A stretch of 64,000 nt of DNA from Sphingomonas sp. MA1305 (GTDB lineage Bacteria; Pseudomonadota; Alphaproteobacteria; Sphingomonadales; Sphingomonadaceae). The DNA lies in assembly GCF_016107325.1 (NCBI RefSeq), contig NZ_RCVT01000001.1, positions 1 through 64,000 of the forward strand, given 5' to 3'. The translations under genes and the position numbers were made by a program. Below, piece by piece: positions 29,864 through 38,344 of this stretch (position 1 is the stretch's first letter; each line of letters begins with the position of its first letter). The notes below the pieces were generated by a model. It had not been told where the DNA came from. It did no database searches and was given only the letters and a program-made list of their open reading frames with translations.

Positions 29864-30468
29864 CCCGCATCGGACTGCTTGGCGGCTCGTTCAACCCGGC
29901 GCATCGTGGGCATCGGCGGATCACGCTGGCGGCGATCCGCGTTCTCGATCTCGACGAGGCGTGGTGGATGGTCTCGCCGGGCAATCCGCTGAAGGACGGC
30001 GCACCGGACATGGCGCCGTTCGCCGCACGGCTCGGCTCGGCGCGGGCGATGGCGCGGCGCGCGCCGATCCGTGCGACCGACATCGAGGTCCGGCTCGGCA
30101 CGCGCTACACGCTCGACACGCTGCGCAAGCTGCGCCGCCGCTACCCCAAGACGCGCTTCATCTGGCTGATGGGGGCGGACAATCTGGCGCAGTTCCACCG
30201 CTGGCGCGGCTGGCGCGAGGTCGCCCGCACGATGCCGATTGCGGTGATCGCCCGTCCGGGGTATGATGATAAGGCCCTCGCGAGTGTCGCGATGGGCTGG
30301 CTGCGACGCTTCCAACGGCCCGCAGACCAGGCGAACGATTGGACGACGTGGAGATTGCCGGCCCTCGTGCTGCTGCACTTCCGCCCCGACCCGACGTCCG
30401 CGACCGCGGCCCGCGCGGCCGATCCCGACTGGCACCGGCGCCAACCGGTCCAGCAACCCAGGAGCTAA
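29860..30468 (+). CDS. nadD: Nicotinate-nucleotide adenylyltransferase NadD
   Basis: The 202-aa enzyme has the nucleotidyltransferase start GGSFNPAHRGHRRI, the FIWLMGADNLAQFHRW motif and a C-terminal SATAAR segment in place of the usual ISSTxIR. It makes deamido-NAD from nicotinate mononucleotide and ATP, an essential NAD step. The start is a TTG (29860) overlapping the toxin stop by 4 nt. In related genomes nadD normally sits beside proA; here the toxin-antitoxin pair separates them. Confidence 0.93.
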   Translation: MTRIGLLGGSFNPAHRGHRRITLAAIRVLDLDEAWWMVSPGNPLKDGAPDMAPFAARLGSARAMARRAPIRATDIEVRLGTRYTLDTLRKLRRRYPKTRFIWLMGADNLAQFHRWRGWREVARTMPIAVIARPGYDDKALASVAMGWLRRFQRPADQANDWTTWRLPALVLLHFRPDPTSATAARAADPDWHRRQPVQQPRS

Positions 30469-30469
30469 C

Positions 30470-30883
30470 TTGGCGACGACCCCCCAGGCTGCACCCTCGC
30501 GTGCCGCGCCGATGTCCGATCCGGCCGAGGTCGAGGCGCTGCATCGACTCGTGATGGCCTCCCTCGACGATGACCAGGCGGTGGAGGCGGTATCGATCCC
30601 GCTCGCCGGCAAATCGTCGATCGCCGATTTTATGGTGATCGCCAGTGGCCGTTCGACGCGCCAGGTCGCGTCGATGGCGACCAAGCTCGCCGAGAAGATC
30701 AAGGCCGAGTTCGGCCGCATCGTGCGCATCGAGGGGCTGCCCGCGGCCGATTGGGTGCTGCTCGACGCCGGTGACGTGATCGTTCACCTGTTCCGTCCCG
30801 AGGTTCGCTCCTTCTACAATCTGGAGCGGATGTGGCAGTTCGGTGAGGCCCCGGCGGCGCCGGGCCAGCCGACGCAGGCCTGA
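30470..30883 (+). CDS. rsfS: Ribosome silencing factor RsfS
   Basis: The 137-aa protein contains the RsfS core: VEALHRLVMASLDDDQAVEAV, the SSIADFMVIASGRSTRQV motif and VRIEGLPAADWVLLDAGDVIVHLF. It binds ribosomal protein uL14 and blocks subunit joining when nutrients fall. The start is TTG 30470, decided by an excellent AGGAG 5 nt upstream; the ATG at 30512 lacks any ribosome site. Confidence 0.93.
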   Translation: MATTPQAAPSRAAPMSDPAEVEALHRLVMASLDDDQAVEAVSIPLAGKSSIADFMVIASGRSTRQVASMATKLAEKIKAEFGRIVRIEGLPAADWVLLDAGDVIVHLFRPEVRSFYNLERMWQFGEAPAAPGQPTQA

Positions 30884-31308
30884 GCATCCTTCTTCATATC
30901 GTCGCGCGCGGCCGGATCGGGCGCTCGCCCGAAGCCGATCTGGTCGACCGCTATCTGAAGCGGATCGCCTGGCCGACGCGTATCTCCGAACTGCCCGACA
31001 CCGGCGGTCGCATGCCGCCGCTGGAAGCGCAGACGCGGCGGGTGCTGCTCGACGAAAAGGGTGAGGTGCTCGGCTCGCTCGACTTCGCCCGACGGCTGGA
31101 ACGCTGGCGCGACGACGGCGTGCGCGAGGCCCGCTTCCTGATCGGCGCGGCGGACGGCTTCGGCGATGCCGAACGGGCGGAGGCGGACCTGTTGCTGTCC
31201 TTCGGCCGCGCGACCTGGCCGCACCTGCTGGCGCGGGCGATGCTGGCCGAGCAATTGTTCCGCGCGACCAGCATCCTGGCGGGGCATCCCTACCATCGGG
31301 AAGGGTAG
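30880..31308 (+). CDS. rlmH: 23S rRNA (pseudouridine-1915-N3)-methyltransferase RlmH
   Basis: The protein (142 aa if begun at CTG 30880) shows the RlmH SPOUT fold: LLHIVARGRIGRSPEADLV, the FLIGAADGFGDAERAEADLL S-adenosylmethionine loop and the C-terminal AEQLFRATSILAGHPYHRE. The family methylates position 1915 of 23S rRNA. No ATG, GTG or TTG occurs in frame between the upstream stop at 30844 and Met44 (31012), which is far inside the domain. The likely start is CTG 30880, forming CTGA with the rsfS stop; ATC at 30886 is the other candidate. Confidence 0.9.
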   Translation: MSILLHIVARGRIGRSPEADLVDRYLKRIAWPTRISELPDTGGRMPPLEAQTRRVLLDEKGEVLGSLDFARRLERWRDDGVREARFLIGAADGFGDAERAEADLLLSFGRATWPHLLARAMLAEQLFRATSILAGHPYHREG

Positions 31309-31314
31309 GGCGCG

Positions 31315-32532
31315 ATGATGGCCCCGTGGCTTCCTAGCGGCGGTTTGATCAGCGATTGGCGGACTCGCCGCCCCCAACCGGCGCTGTGGCTCGCGACGGC
31401 GTTGCTGCTGTCCGGCAGCGTCGCGGCGAGCGGACAGTCGCTCGCGGACCAGCGCATGCGGCTGGCGATGGCGAAGCGCGAATCGGTGGCGGCGGCGGCG
31501 CGAGCCGAAGCCCTGGCCAAGCGGGCGGCGGCGGAGCGCGGGGCGGCGGAGCGCGCGCGTGCGGAGGAGGTCGCCCTGGCGGCGCGGGTCACGGCGGCGG
31601 AGGCGAATCTGACCGCCGCCCGGACCCGCAGCGCGATGGTCGCCCGATTGCTTGCCGAGCAACAGGCCGATCTGGCGACCCGACAGGCACCGCTGGCACG
31701 GTTGCTGGCGGCGCTCCAATCGCTGGCGCGGCGGCCGACGGTGGCGGCGGTGGCGCAGCCGGGATCGGTCGACGACCTCGTCCATGTCCGCGCCGTGCTT
31801 GGCGGTGCGCTGCCGGTGATCCGCGCCGATACCACGGACGTGCGGGCCGCGATCGACCGCACCCGGTCGCTACAGGTGAGTGCCGCCGCCGCCGCCGCGG
31901 CGCTGCGCGAGGGGCGGGCGCGGCTGGAGGCCGACCGGACCGCGCTGGCCCAGGCGGAAGCGGCGCATCGTTCGCGCAGCCAGGCGCTGGGCCGCGGCGC
32001 GATGAGCGAGGAGGATCGCGCCCTTGCGCTGGGCGAACGGGCGCGCGATCTGGTCGACCGGCTGGCCGAGGGCGATGTCGCGCAGGCGACCGCCGCCGAC
32101 CTTGCCGCCTTGCCCGGTCCGCTGCCGCGCCCGCTGGCGCCGGGCGCACGAGCCCCGGCGCGGCCGCGCGGCGTCTATCGGCTGCCGGTGCAGGGGCGGC
32201 TGGTGACGGGCTTGGACGAACTGTCCGCCGCCGGCGTACGGGCACGCGGATTGACGCTCGCCGTGCGGCCGGGCGCCATGGTGATCGCGCCGGCGGCGGG
32301 GACGATCCGCTACGCCCGCCGCTTCCGCGACTATGGCACGATCGTCATCGTCGATCACGGTGACGGCTGGACGTCGCTGGTCACCGGTCTGGGCCGTGCG
32401 GCGGTCAGGCCGGGCCAGCGGGTCGCGGCCGGCGCGCCGATCGGTCGGGCCGGCTCGGGCGCCGAGCCCGAGGTGACGGTGGAACTGCGGCGCCGTGGCC
32501 GGCCGATGGATATCGTCGCGCTGCTCGGCTGA
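31315..32532 (+). CDS. EnvC-like murein hydrolase activator with degenerate LytM domain
   Basis: The 405-aa exported protein has a signal segment (LATALLLSGSVAAS), a long coiled coil (about 45-235) and a C-terminal LytM/peptidase M23 fold (about 280-405). The zinc-binding His/Asp residues of active M23 enzymes are missing: the usual HxH strand reads TSLVTGLG, and the DHGDGW turn alone is kept. That is the layout of EnvC, which activates amidases rather than cutting murein itself. It lies 6 nt after rlmH and upstream of ctpA. Confidence 0.83.
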   Translation: MMAPWLPSGGLISDWRTRRPQPALWLATALLLSGSVAASGQSLADQRMRLAMAKRESVAAAARAEALAKRAAAERGAAERARAEEVALAARVTAAEANLTAARTRSAMVARLLAEQQADLATRQAPLARLLAALQSLARRPTVAAVAQPGSVDDLVHVRAVLGGALPVIRADTTDVRAAIDRTRSLQVSAAAAAAALREGRARLEADRTALAQAEAAHRSRSQALGRGAMSEEDRALALGERARDLVDRLAEGDVAQATAADLAALPGPLPRPLAPGARAPARPRGVYRLPVQGRLVTGLDELSAAGVRARGLTLAVRPGAMVIAPAAGTIRYARRFRDYGTIVIVDHGDGWTSLVTGLGRAAVRPGQRVAAGAPIGRAGSGAEPEVTVELRRRGRPMDIVALLG

Positions 32533-32573
32533 TCGCGGGGCGCCGCTCACCCGCCGTTCAGCGCCGCCGTGCT

Positions 32574-32601
32574 TTGATTGTCATCCGATACCCGCTAGGA
32601 T
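32574..32601 (+). promoter_or_regulatory. Possible sigma-70 promoter for ctpA
   Basis: TTGATT (32574-32579) and TAGGAT (32596-32601) are separated by 16 nt and lie 32 nt upstream of the ctpA start, in the 101-nt gap after the EnvC-like gene. This would allow ctpA, dsbB and coq7 to be transcribed independently of the upstream genes. Confidence 0.35.
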
Positions 32602-32633
32602 CAGGTCCGCTTTTGTCGCCTTCAGGATTTTCG

Positions 32634-33989
32634 ATGGCCCGTCCGCTGCTTACCGCGACCGCGATCCTCGGTTCGCTTTGCCTGATACCGCTCGCGACCC
32701 AGGCCATGGCCGCGGTCGACACCGACACCTACCGCGAATTCGATCAGTTCCTCGACGTGTTCAACCGCGTGAAGGCCGATTACGTCGACAAGGTCGACGA
32801 CAAGACGCTGATCAAGGGCGCGATCCAGGGCATGCTCGCGGCGCTCGATCCCCATTCCAGCTACGTCGACGCGCTCGACTATGACAATCTGCGCATCCAG
32901 ACCGAGGGGAATTATGGCGGGCTCGGCCTGACCGTCCAGATGGAGGACGGCGCGGTCAAGGTCGTCGCCCCGCAGGAGGACACGCCCGCCTATCGCGCCG
33001 GCGTCAAGTCGGGCGACTATATCACCCATATCGACGGCAAGCTGATCTACGGCGACACGCTGGACGAGGCGATCGGCCTGATGCGCGGCAAGCCGGGGTC
33101 CAAGATCAGCCTGACGCTGGTCCGTCCCGGCCACGACAAGCCGATCGACGTCACCATGACGCGCGAGGTGATCGTGCAGAAGCCGGTGAAATGGGAGGTG
33201 CGCGGCCAGGTCGGCTACATCAACATCAATACCTTCTCCGAGAATACCGGCGCCGACACGCGCGCGGCGATCATGGCGATCGACAAGAGCCTGGGCCACC
33301 GCCCGCTCGGCTACGTCGTCGACCTGCGCGACAATGGCGGCGGCTTGCTGACGCAGGCGATCGCGGTCAGCGACGCCTTCCTTGACCATGGCGAGATCGT
33401 CTCGCAGCGCGGCCGCGAGAAGACCGATATCGAGCGCTATTTCGCCAAGCCGGGCGACGACGCGCACGGCCTGCCGGTGATCGTGCTGACCAATCCCGGC
33501 ACCGCCTCCGCCTCCGAGATCGTCGCCGGCGCGTTGCAGGATCATCACCGCGCGTTGATCATGGGCGAGCGCAGCTTCGGCAAGGGATCGGTACAGACGC
33601 TGCTGCCGCTCGGGCCCAAGACCGCGCTGCGCCTGACCACCGCGCGCTATTACACCCCGTCGGGGCGCAGCGTGCAGGAAGGCGGCATCGAGCCGGACAT
33701 CAAGGTGCCGCAGATCAGCGACCCCGATTTCAAGACGCGCCCCGTCTTCCGCGAGGCGGACCTGCGCCGCCACCTGATCAACGAGGTCAAGGCGGACGAC
33801 AAGATCCTCGAAGAGGACAACAAGGACGATCCGCGCTTCGGCATGACCGCGGAGCAATTGAAGAAGCAGGGCATCGACGACTTCCAGCTCTATTATGCGC
33901 TGAAGACCGTTGCACGGCTCGGCGGCCCGACGCAGGTGGCGGCGGCGACCGCGCCGCGGCCGGTCAAGACGCCCGCGCCGGCGCAATGA
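32634..33989 (+). CDS. ctpA: Carboxy-terminal processing protease (S41 family, CtpA-like)
   Basis: The 451-aa exported protease has a signal peptide ending AMAA, a PDZ domain (about 85-165; NYGGLGLTVQMEDGAVKVV) and an S41 catalytic domain with the nucleophile Ser in TASASEIVAGAL and the general-base Lys in RSFGKGSVQTLLP. It trims or degrades periplasmic proteins from their C-termini. ATG 32634 follows AGGA. Its stop overlaps the dsbB start by 4 nt (ATGA). Confidence 0.94.
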   Translation: MARPLLTATAILGSLCLIPLATQAMAAVDTDTYREFDQFLDVFNRVKADYVDKVDDKTLIKGAIQGMLAALDPHSSYVDALDYDNLRIQTEGNYGGLGLTVQMEDGAVKVVAPQEDTPAYRAGVKSGDYITHIDGKLIYGDTLDEAIGLMRGKPGSKISLTLVRPGHDKPIDVTMTREVIVQKPVKWEVRGQVGYININTFSENTGADTRAAIMAIDKSLGHRPLGYVVDLRDNGGGLLTQAIAVSDAFLDHGEIVSQRGREKTDIERYFAKPGDDAHGLPVIVLTNPGTASASEIVAGALQDHHRALIMGERSFGKGSVQTLLPLGPKTALRLTTARYYTPSGRSVQEGGIEPDIKVPQISDPDFKTRPVFREADLRRHLINEVKADDKILEEDNKDDPRFGMTAEQLKKQGIDDFQLYYALKTVARLGGPTQVAAATAPRPVKTPAPAQ

Positions 33990-34468
33990 CCCGCAACCAA
34001 CGGCTCGCGCGGTGGATCGCGCTGCTGCTCCCTGCCGCGCTGCTTGCCGGCGCCTGGGGATCGCAGCTGTTCGGGCACCTGTACCCGTGCGAGATGTGCC
34101 ATTGGCAGCGCTGGCCGCATTATGCCGCGCTGCCTTTCGCCCTGCTCGCGTTTGTGGTGCCGCAGCGTAGCGTCGCCAAGGCGCTGGTGATCGTCGCCGC
34201 ACTGCTGGTCGCGGTATCGGGTGTGATCGGCGTGCTGCATGCCGGCGTCGAATATCATTGGTGGAACGGCTTCACCGCCTGCACCTCCACCGTCGACCTG
34301 CGCGGGCTCGATGCGGCGGCGCGGCTCGACGCGCTGATGAAGGCGCCGATCGTGCGCTGCGACGCGCCCCAGTGGACGCTCGCCGGCGTCTCGCTCGCCG
34401 GCTTCAATGCGATCTTCTCGCTCGCCGGCGCGTTCACCGTCCTCGTGCTGATGAGGAAGAGCCGATGA
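33986..34468 (+). CDS. DsbB-like disulfide bond formation protein
   Basis: The 160-aa membrane protein has four predicted membrane helices. A periplasmic CEMC pair lies after the first helix, and a second pair of cysteines (in TACTSTV and IVRCDAP) in the next periplasmic loop, matching DsbB chemistry: reoxidation of DsbA by quinone. It sits between ctpA and coq7 with ATGA overlaps on both sides, placing a quinone-using enzyme next to a ubiquinone synthesis gene. Confidence 0.88.
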   Translation: MTRNQRLARWIALLLPAALLAGAWGSQLFGHLYPCEMCHWQRWPHYAALPFALLAFVVPQRSVAKALVIVAALLVAVSGVIGVLHAGVEYHWWNGFTACTSTVDLRGLDAAARLDALMKAPIVRCDAPQWTLAGVSLAGFNAIFSLAGAFTVLVLMRKSR

Positions 34469-34998
34469 GTTGGAAACCGGGTGACCGGCGCGAGCCGGTC
34501 GAGGCGATGATCCGCGTCGATCAGGCGGGCGAATATGGCGCGACGCGCATTTATGCGGGGCAGCTCGCGGTGCTCGGCGACCGCCATCCCGCCAGCCGGG
34601 CGATCCACCATATGGCGGTGCAGGAGGAGCGGCATCGCGCCTTCTTTGACCGGCTGATCGCGGAACGCGGCGTTCGCCCGACGCTGTTCCAGCCGTTCTG
34701 GAACGTCGCCGGCTTCGCGCTCGGCGCGGTGACCGCGGCGATCGGCCCGGAGGCGGCGATGGCCTGCACCGCGGCGGTCGAGACCGAGATCGACAAACAT
34801 TATCAGGCGCAGCTCGACGAGCTTGGCGACAGCGAGCCCGTTCTGTCGGAAGCGATCGCCGATTTCCAGGCGGAGGAATTGGAGCATCGCGACCATGCGA
34901 TCGGCGCGGGTGCGGAAAATGCGATCGCCTATCCGGTGATGTTCGGGCTGATCCGGATGGGGTGCAAGGTGGCGATCGCGGCTGCCAAGAGGATCTGA
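34465..34998 (+). CDS. coq7: Demethoxyubiquinone hydroxylase Coq7
   Basis: The 177-aa di-iron enzyme has two halves, each with a ligand set: IRVDQAGEYGATRIYAGQL and AVQEERHRAFF in the first, AAVETEIDKHYQAQL and AEELEHRDHAI in the second (Glu and ExxH ligands). It performs the penultimate step of ubiquinone synthesis. ATG 34465 overlaps the dsbB stop (ATGA), fixing the start. Confidence 0.95.
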   Translation: MSWKPGDRREPVEAMIRVDQAGEYGATRIYAGQLAVLGDRHPASRAIHHMAVQEERHRAFFDRLIAERGVRPTLFQPFWNVAGFALGAVTAAIGPEAAMACTAAVETEIDKHYQAQLDELGDSEPVLSEAIADFQAEELEHRDHAIGAGAENAIAYPVMFGLIRMGCKVAIAAAKRI

Positions 34999-35011
34999 CG
35001 GGAGTTTGGTG

Positions 35012-35539
35012 ATGCGTCTTTCCCTGACCCTGGCCGTGCTGGCCATGGCCACGCCGGCGGTGGCGCAGCAGCGTAGCACGCCGGCCGCGACCACCGCGGC
35101 CCCGGCGACGAGCGCCGCCGACGCCAAGCCGCTGTTCGTCACCCCGGCGCCGGCGCTACCCGGTGCGGTCAAGCCCAAGCCGGTGCAGGGGCCGGGCGAG
35201 GTCGCCAAGCGCGCGCCGATCAACGGCGTGCTGGTCCTCTACGGCAACGAGCGTTGCCCGACGAACAGCGACGGCGCGGAGATCGTGGTGTGCGAGCGGC
35301 GCAGCGCGCAGGAGCAATATCGCGTGCCTAAGGAGTTGCGCGATCTGCAGATCACGCCGCAGAATCAGAGCTGGGCGGCACGCGCCAAGGGCGTGCTCGA
35401 TACCGGTGTCGGCGTGTCGAGCACCGGCAGTTGCTCGGTTGTCGGCGCCGGCGGCCAGTCCGGCTGTTTCGCCCAACAGGCGCGCGCGGCGAGAGAAGAG
35501 CGCAAACAGCAGAAGGCGGAAGCGACCTGGGGGCAGTGA
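35012..35539 (+). CDS. Exported protein of unknown function
   Basis: The 175-aa product has a clear signal peptide (LTLAVLAMATPAVAQQ), a Pro/Ala-rich linker, and a core with four cysteines, two in YGNERCPTNSDGAEIVVCERR and two near GSCSVVGAGGQSGCF, which could form disulfides. It ends in a charged Gln/Lys/Glu helix. ATG 35012 is chosen over an ATG two codons upstream because GGAG lies 7 nt away. It follows coq7 closely but no function can be assigned. Confidence 0.75.
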   Translation: MRLSLTLAVLAMATPAVAQQRSTPAATTAAPATSAADAKPLFVTPAPALPGAVKPKPVQGPGEVAKRAPINGVLVLYGNERCPTNSDGAEIVVCERRSAQEQYRVPKELRDLQITPQNQSWAARAKGVLDTGVGVSSTGSCSVVGAGGQSGCFAQQARAAREERKQQKAEATWGQ

Positions 35540-35566
35540 GGGGGGCTTTGGTGCCGTTCCCTCCTT

Positions 35567-35662
35567 CGTCATGCCGGACTAGTTCCGGCATCCACTGATC
35601 ATCGTGCCGAACGGTCGATGAGTTTGCGGCACGGTGGATCCCGGAACCAGTCCGGGATGACG
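35567..35662. repeat. REPIN-like inverted pair of palindromes
   Basis: Left arm 35567-35595 (CGTCATGCCGGACTAGTTCC...) and right arm 35634-35662 (...GGAACCAGTCCGGGATGACG) are imperfect inverted copies, each an internal palindrome (CCGGACTAGTTCCGG). The outer GTCAT/ATGAC ends match the elements at 6531 and 47520. The rest of the 209-nt gap to 35749 holds no gene. Confidence 0.7.
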
Positions 35663-35748
35663 AAGAGACGTAAGCGGAACGCGGCCACCTCCTTTCGCAT
35701 CGCGTGTCGAGGGGATAGTCTGGAGGAGAGGCCGCAGAGGGGGATGCC

Positions 35749-36258
35749 GTGGCAACGACGATCGACCAACTTCGGCCACGGATGCCTTTCGCCGCGGACG
35801 GCTACGAGCGGATCCTCGCTTACGCCGCCGCACTGCTGCTCGCCGTCGTGCTGGTGGCGATCGCCCGCGGCCAGGCCGACTGGGGGCGGGTGCCGATGCT
35901 GGTCTGGGCGCATCTCGCCACGATCATCGTCGCGCTGGCGCTGACGCCGGTGATGCTGCTGGGGCGCCGCGGCGACCGTCGCCATCGCCGGCTCGGCACG
36001 ATCTGGGTCGTGGCGATGGTGCTGACCGCAGCCCTGTCCTTCGGCATCCGCCAGACCAATCATGGCGGCTTCAGCCTGATCCACCTGCTTTCTGCCTTCA
36101 CGCTGGTGCAGGTGCCGCTGCTCTGGCACGCCGCCCGCACGCATCGCGTCGACCGCCACCGCCGGGGCGTCCGTGCGATGGTGACGGGCGCCCTGCTGAT
36201 CGCGGGGGTGTTCACCTTCCCGTTCGGGCGGATGCTCGGCCACTGGCTGTTCGGCTGA
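35749..36258 (+). CDS. DUF2306 family membrane protein
   Basis: The 169-aa protein has five hydrophobic segments and the DUF2306 features: WAHLATIIVALALTPVMLL, then a RRHRRLGTIWVVAM turn, an HGGFSLIHLLS helix and a C-terminal HRRGVRAMVTGALLIAG. No function is known for the family. The start is GTG 35749, with AGAGGGGGA upstream. It lies 5 nt before the next membrane-protein gene. Confidence 0.75.
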   Translation: MATTIDQLRPRMPFAADGYERILAYAAALLLAVVLVAIARGQADWGRVPMLVWAHLATIIVALALTPVMLLGRRGDRRHRRLGTIWVVAMVLTAALSFGIRQTNHGGFSLIHLLSAFTLVQVPLLWHAARTHRVDRHRRGVRAMVTGALLIAGVFTFPFGRMLGHWLFG

Positions 36259-36263
36259 TCGCG

Positions 36264-37655
36264 ATGCGCGGCATCCGCATCGTCCTGTTCGCGCTCGTCT
36301 GGTTCAGCTGCGCCTGGTTCGGCTCGTGGGAACTCAATCCGAACAATGCGACGCGGATGTTCGCGGCGATGAGCCTGGCGGAGGGCGAAGGTGGCGCGAT
36401 CGATCGCTACCAGTCGCAAACGATCGACAAGGCGATGTTCGACGGCCATTATTACCTCGACAAGGCGCCTGGCATGACGCTGCTCGCGCTGCCCGCGGTG
36501 GTAGTGGCGGACTGGATGACGGGGCAGCGTGGCACCGATTTCGGCGTGCTGCCGGTCGGGCCCGCATTCGAGCGGATGCTGCGCTTGCGCACCCGGCTTG
36601 CCGCGGCAAGTGGCGCGGCGGTGCTGACCGCGCTGGCGGCGGTGGCGCTGTTCGACCTCGCTCTGGCGACCGCCGGCAGCGCGGCGGCGGGATTGTTCGC
36701 CAGCCTGGGCTTTGCGCTCGGCACGCCGATCTGGGGCTGGTCGACGACCGTCATGGGGCATGCGCCGGTCGCGGCCCTCTACCTGATCGCGCTTTTGGCG
36801 ATCTGGCGGGGCGGGGGGCGGCAGGCGCTGCTCGCCGGACTGGCGCTGGGCGGAGCGGTGGCGATCGAGCATCAGGCGATCCTCGCCGGCAGCGCGATCG
36901 GCCTTTGGGCCATGCTGCGCTTCGATCGACGGCCTGACTGGCCGCGCCTCATCGCCCTGCTATTCTGCGGCGCGGCGATCGGCGTGCTGCCGGTGCTCGG
37001 CTACAATCTGTTCGTCTTCGGCACGCCGTTCCGCGTCGCTTATTCCGGCGTGGTCGGGTGGGAAGGCATGCATCAGGGGCTGTTCGGGCTGATTTGGCCG
37101 CGCACCGGACCACTGGCGGCGATCCTCGTCGGCTGGAAGGTCGGCCTGGTCTGGGTGGCGCCGGTGCTGCTGCTCGCGCCGTTCGGACTCACAGCCTTGT
37201 ACGGCGAGGGCGCGCGCCGGGGCCTCGCCCTGACCTGCATGGCGACGGCCGTGGTCACGCTGCTCGTCAACGCGGCCTATGTCTATTGGGAAGGGGGCAA
37301 CACGACCGGTCCGCGCCTCGCCATGCCGGCCGTGGCGCCGCTGGCGGTGGGCCTGGCCGCCCTCTGGTCGATCCTGCCGGGGCGCCGTTCGCGAATCGCG
37401 GCGGCGATCCTGCTCGGCGGATCGATCGCGCTCAATGCCGCCATCGCCGCCGCAGAGATCTTCGCGCCGCCGACGACACCCTTCCCGCTGTGGGACTGGG
37501 TGCTGGCCGGGCGGTTCGCCGACGGCGAGCTGCGCACGGTAGCCAGCGAATGGTTCGGCTGGTCGCCGTGGTTCGGCCTGGCCTGGTGGGCGGCGCTTGC
37601 GCTGCCGATGCTCGGCTGGCTGGTCGCCAGCGTCAGGCGTGCGGCGCGCGCTTGA
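36264..37655 (+). CDS. Multi-pass membrane protein, GT-C glycosyltransferase-like
   Basis: The 463-aa protein has about ten membrane helices. A first-loop segment (DGHYYLDKAPGMTLLALP) resembles lipid-carrier-dependent GT-C/GT39 glycosyltransferases, where an early loop aspartate is catalytic. The assignment rests on this loop and the topology only; donor and acceptor are unknown. Its last 23 nt overlap tail-to-tail with the DedA gene on the other strand. Confidence 0.55.
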   Translation: MRGIRIVLFALVWFSCAWFGSWELNPNNATRMFAAMSLAEGEGGAIDRYQSQTIDKAMFDGHYYLDKAPGMTLLALPAVVVADWMTGQRGTDFGVLPVGPAFERMLRLRTRLAAASGAAVLTALAAVALFDLALATAGSAAAGLFASLGFALGTPIWGWSTTVMGHAPVAALYLIALLAIWRGGGRQALLAGLALGGAVAIEHQAILAGSAIGLWAMLRFDRRPDWPRLIALLFCGAAIGVLPVLGYNLFVFGTPFRVAYSGVVGWEGMHQGLFGLIWPRTGPLAAILVGWKVGLVWVAPVLLLAPFGLTALYGEGARRGLALTCMATAVVTLLVNAAYVYWEGGNTTGPRLAMPAVAPLAVGLAALWSILPGRRSRIAAAILLGGSIALNAAIAAAEIFAPPTTPFPLWDWVLAGRFADGELRTVASEWFGWSPWFGLAWWAALALPMLGWLVASVRRAARA

Positions 37656-38271
37656 GGCCGCGGACGCGGTGCCAGAAGTAGAAGGCGACCAATGCGACGA
37701 GGACGATACCGATCAGCAAGTCGGCACGGTGGAAGGCCGCCTTGACCCGGGGATCGCTGTTCCACTTGCTGCCGAGCTTCATGCCGACCCAGGCGAGGCC
37801 GAAGCACCAGGGCCAGGAGCCGAGGAAGGTATAGACGTGGAACGGCACCAGCCGCATCCGCGCGACACCGGCCGGAAAGGCGATGAAGCTGCGGATCACC
37901 GGGAGCAATCGCCCGATCAGCACGGCGATGCTGCCCCAGCGGGCGAAGAACCGGTCCGCCGCGTCGAGCTCACCCGGGCCGATTAGTAGATAGCGGCCCC
38001 AGCGTTCGGCCACCGGCCGGCCGCCGCGCTTGCCGATCTCATAGGCGACGATCGATCCGATGTTGCAGCCGATCGCCCCCGCGGTCGCCGCCAGATAGAG
38101 GTCGAAGCGACCGGTCGAGACCAGATAGCCGGCGAACGGCATGATGATTTCCGACGGCAGTGGAATGCACGCGCTTTCGATCGCCATCAGGATGGCGATG
38201 CCGACATAGCCGCCGCTGGAGATCACCCAGATGGTGAAGGTGGCAAGGACGCCCAGGATCTTTTCGAACAT
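37633..38271 (-). CDS. DedA family membrane protein
   Basis: The 212-aa protein has the DedA/SNARE-associated (VTT) pattern: an early ESACIPLPSEIIMPFAGYL loop, GSIVAYEIGKRGGRP, FFARWGSIAVLIGRLLPVIRSF and FPAGVARMRLVPFHVYTFLGS, with several membrane helices. Members recycle lipid carriers or phospholipids across the inner membrane. ATG 38271 is the start. The gene is divergent from the aldo/keto reductase. Confidence 0.92.
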   Translation of the reverse strand: MFEKILGVLATFTIWVISSGGYVGIAILMAIESACIPLPSEIIMPFAGYLVSTGRFDLYLAATAGAIGCNIGSIVAYEIGKRGGRPVAERWGRYLLIGPGELDAADRFFARWGSIAVLIGRLLPVIRSFIAFPAGVARMRLVPFHVYTFLGSWPWCFGLAWVGMKLGSKWNSDPRVKAAFHRADLLIGIVLVALVAFYFWHRVRGLKRAPHA

Positions 38272-38344
38272 GGGACCCGCGCTTGGCCGATCCCGAGGGG
38301 TAAGGGAAGGGGGAACCGGCGTGCGCGCTAAGCGCTTGGGGCGG

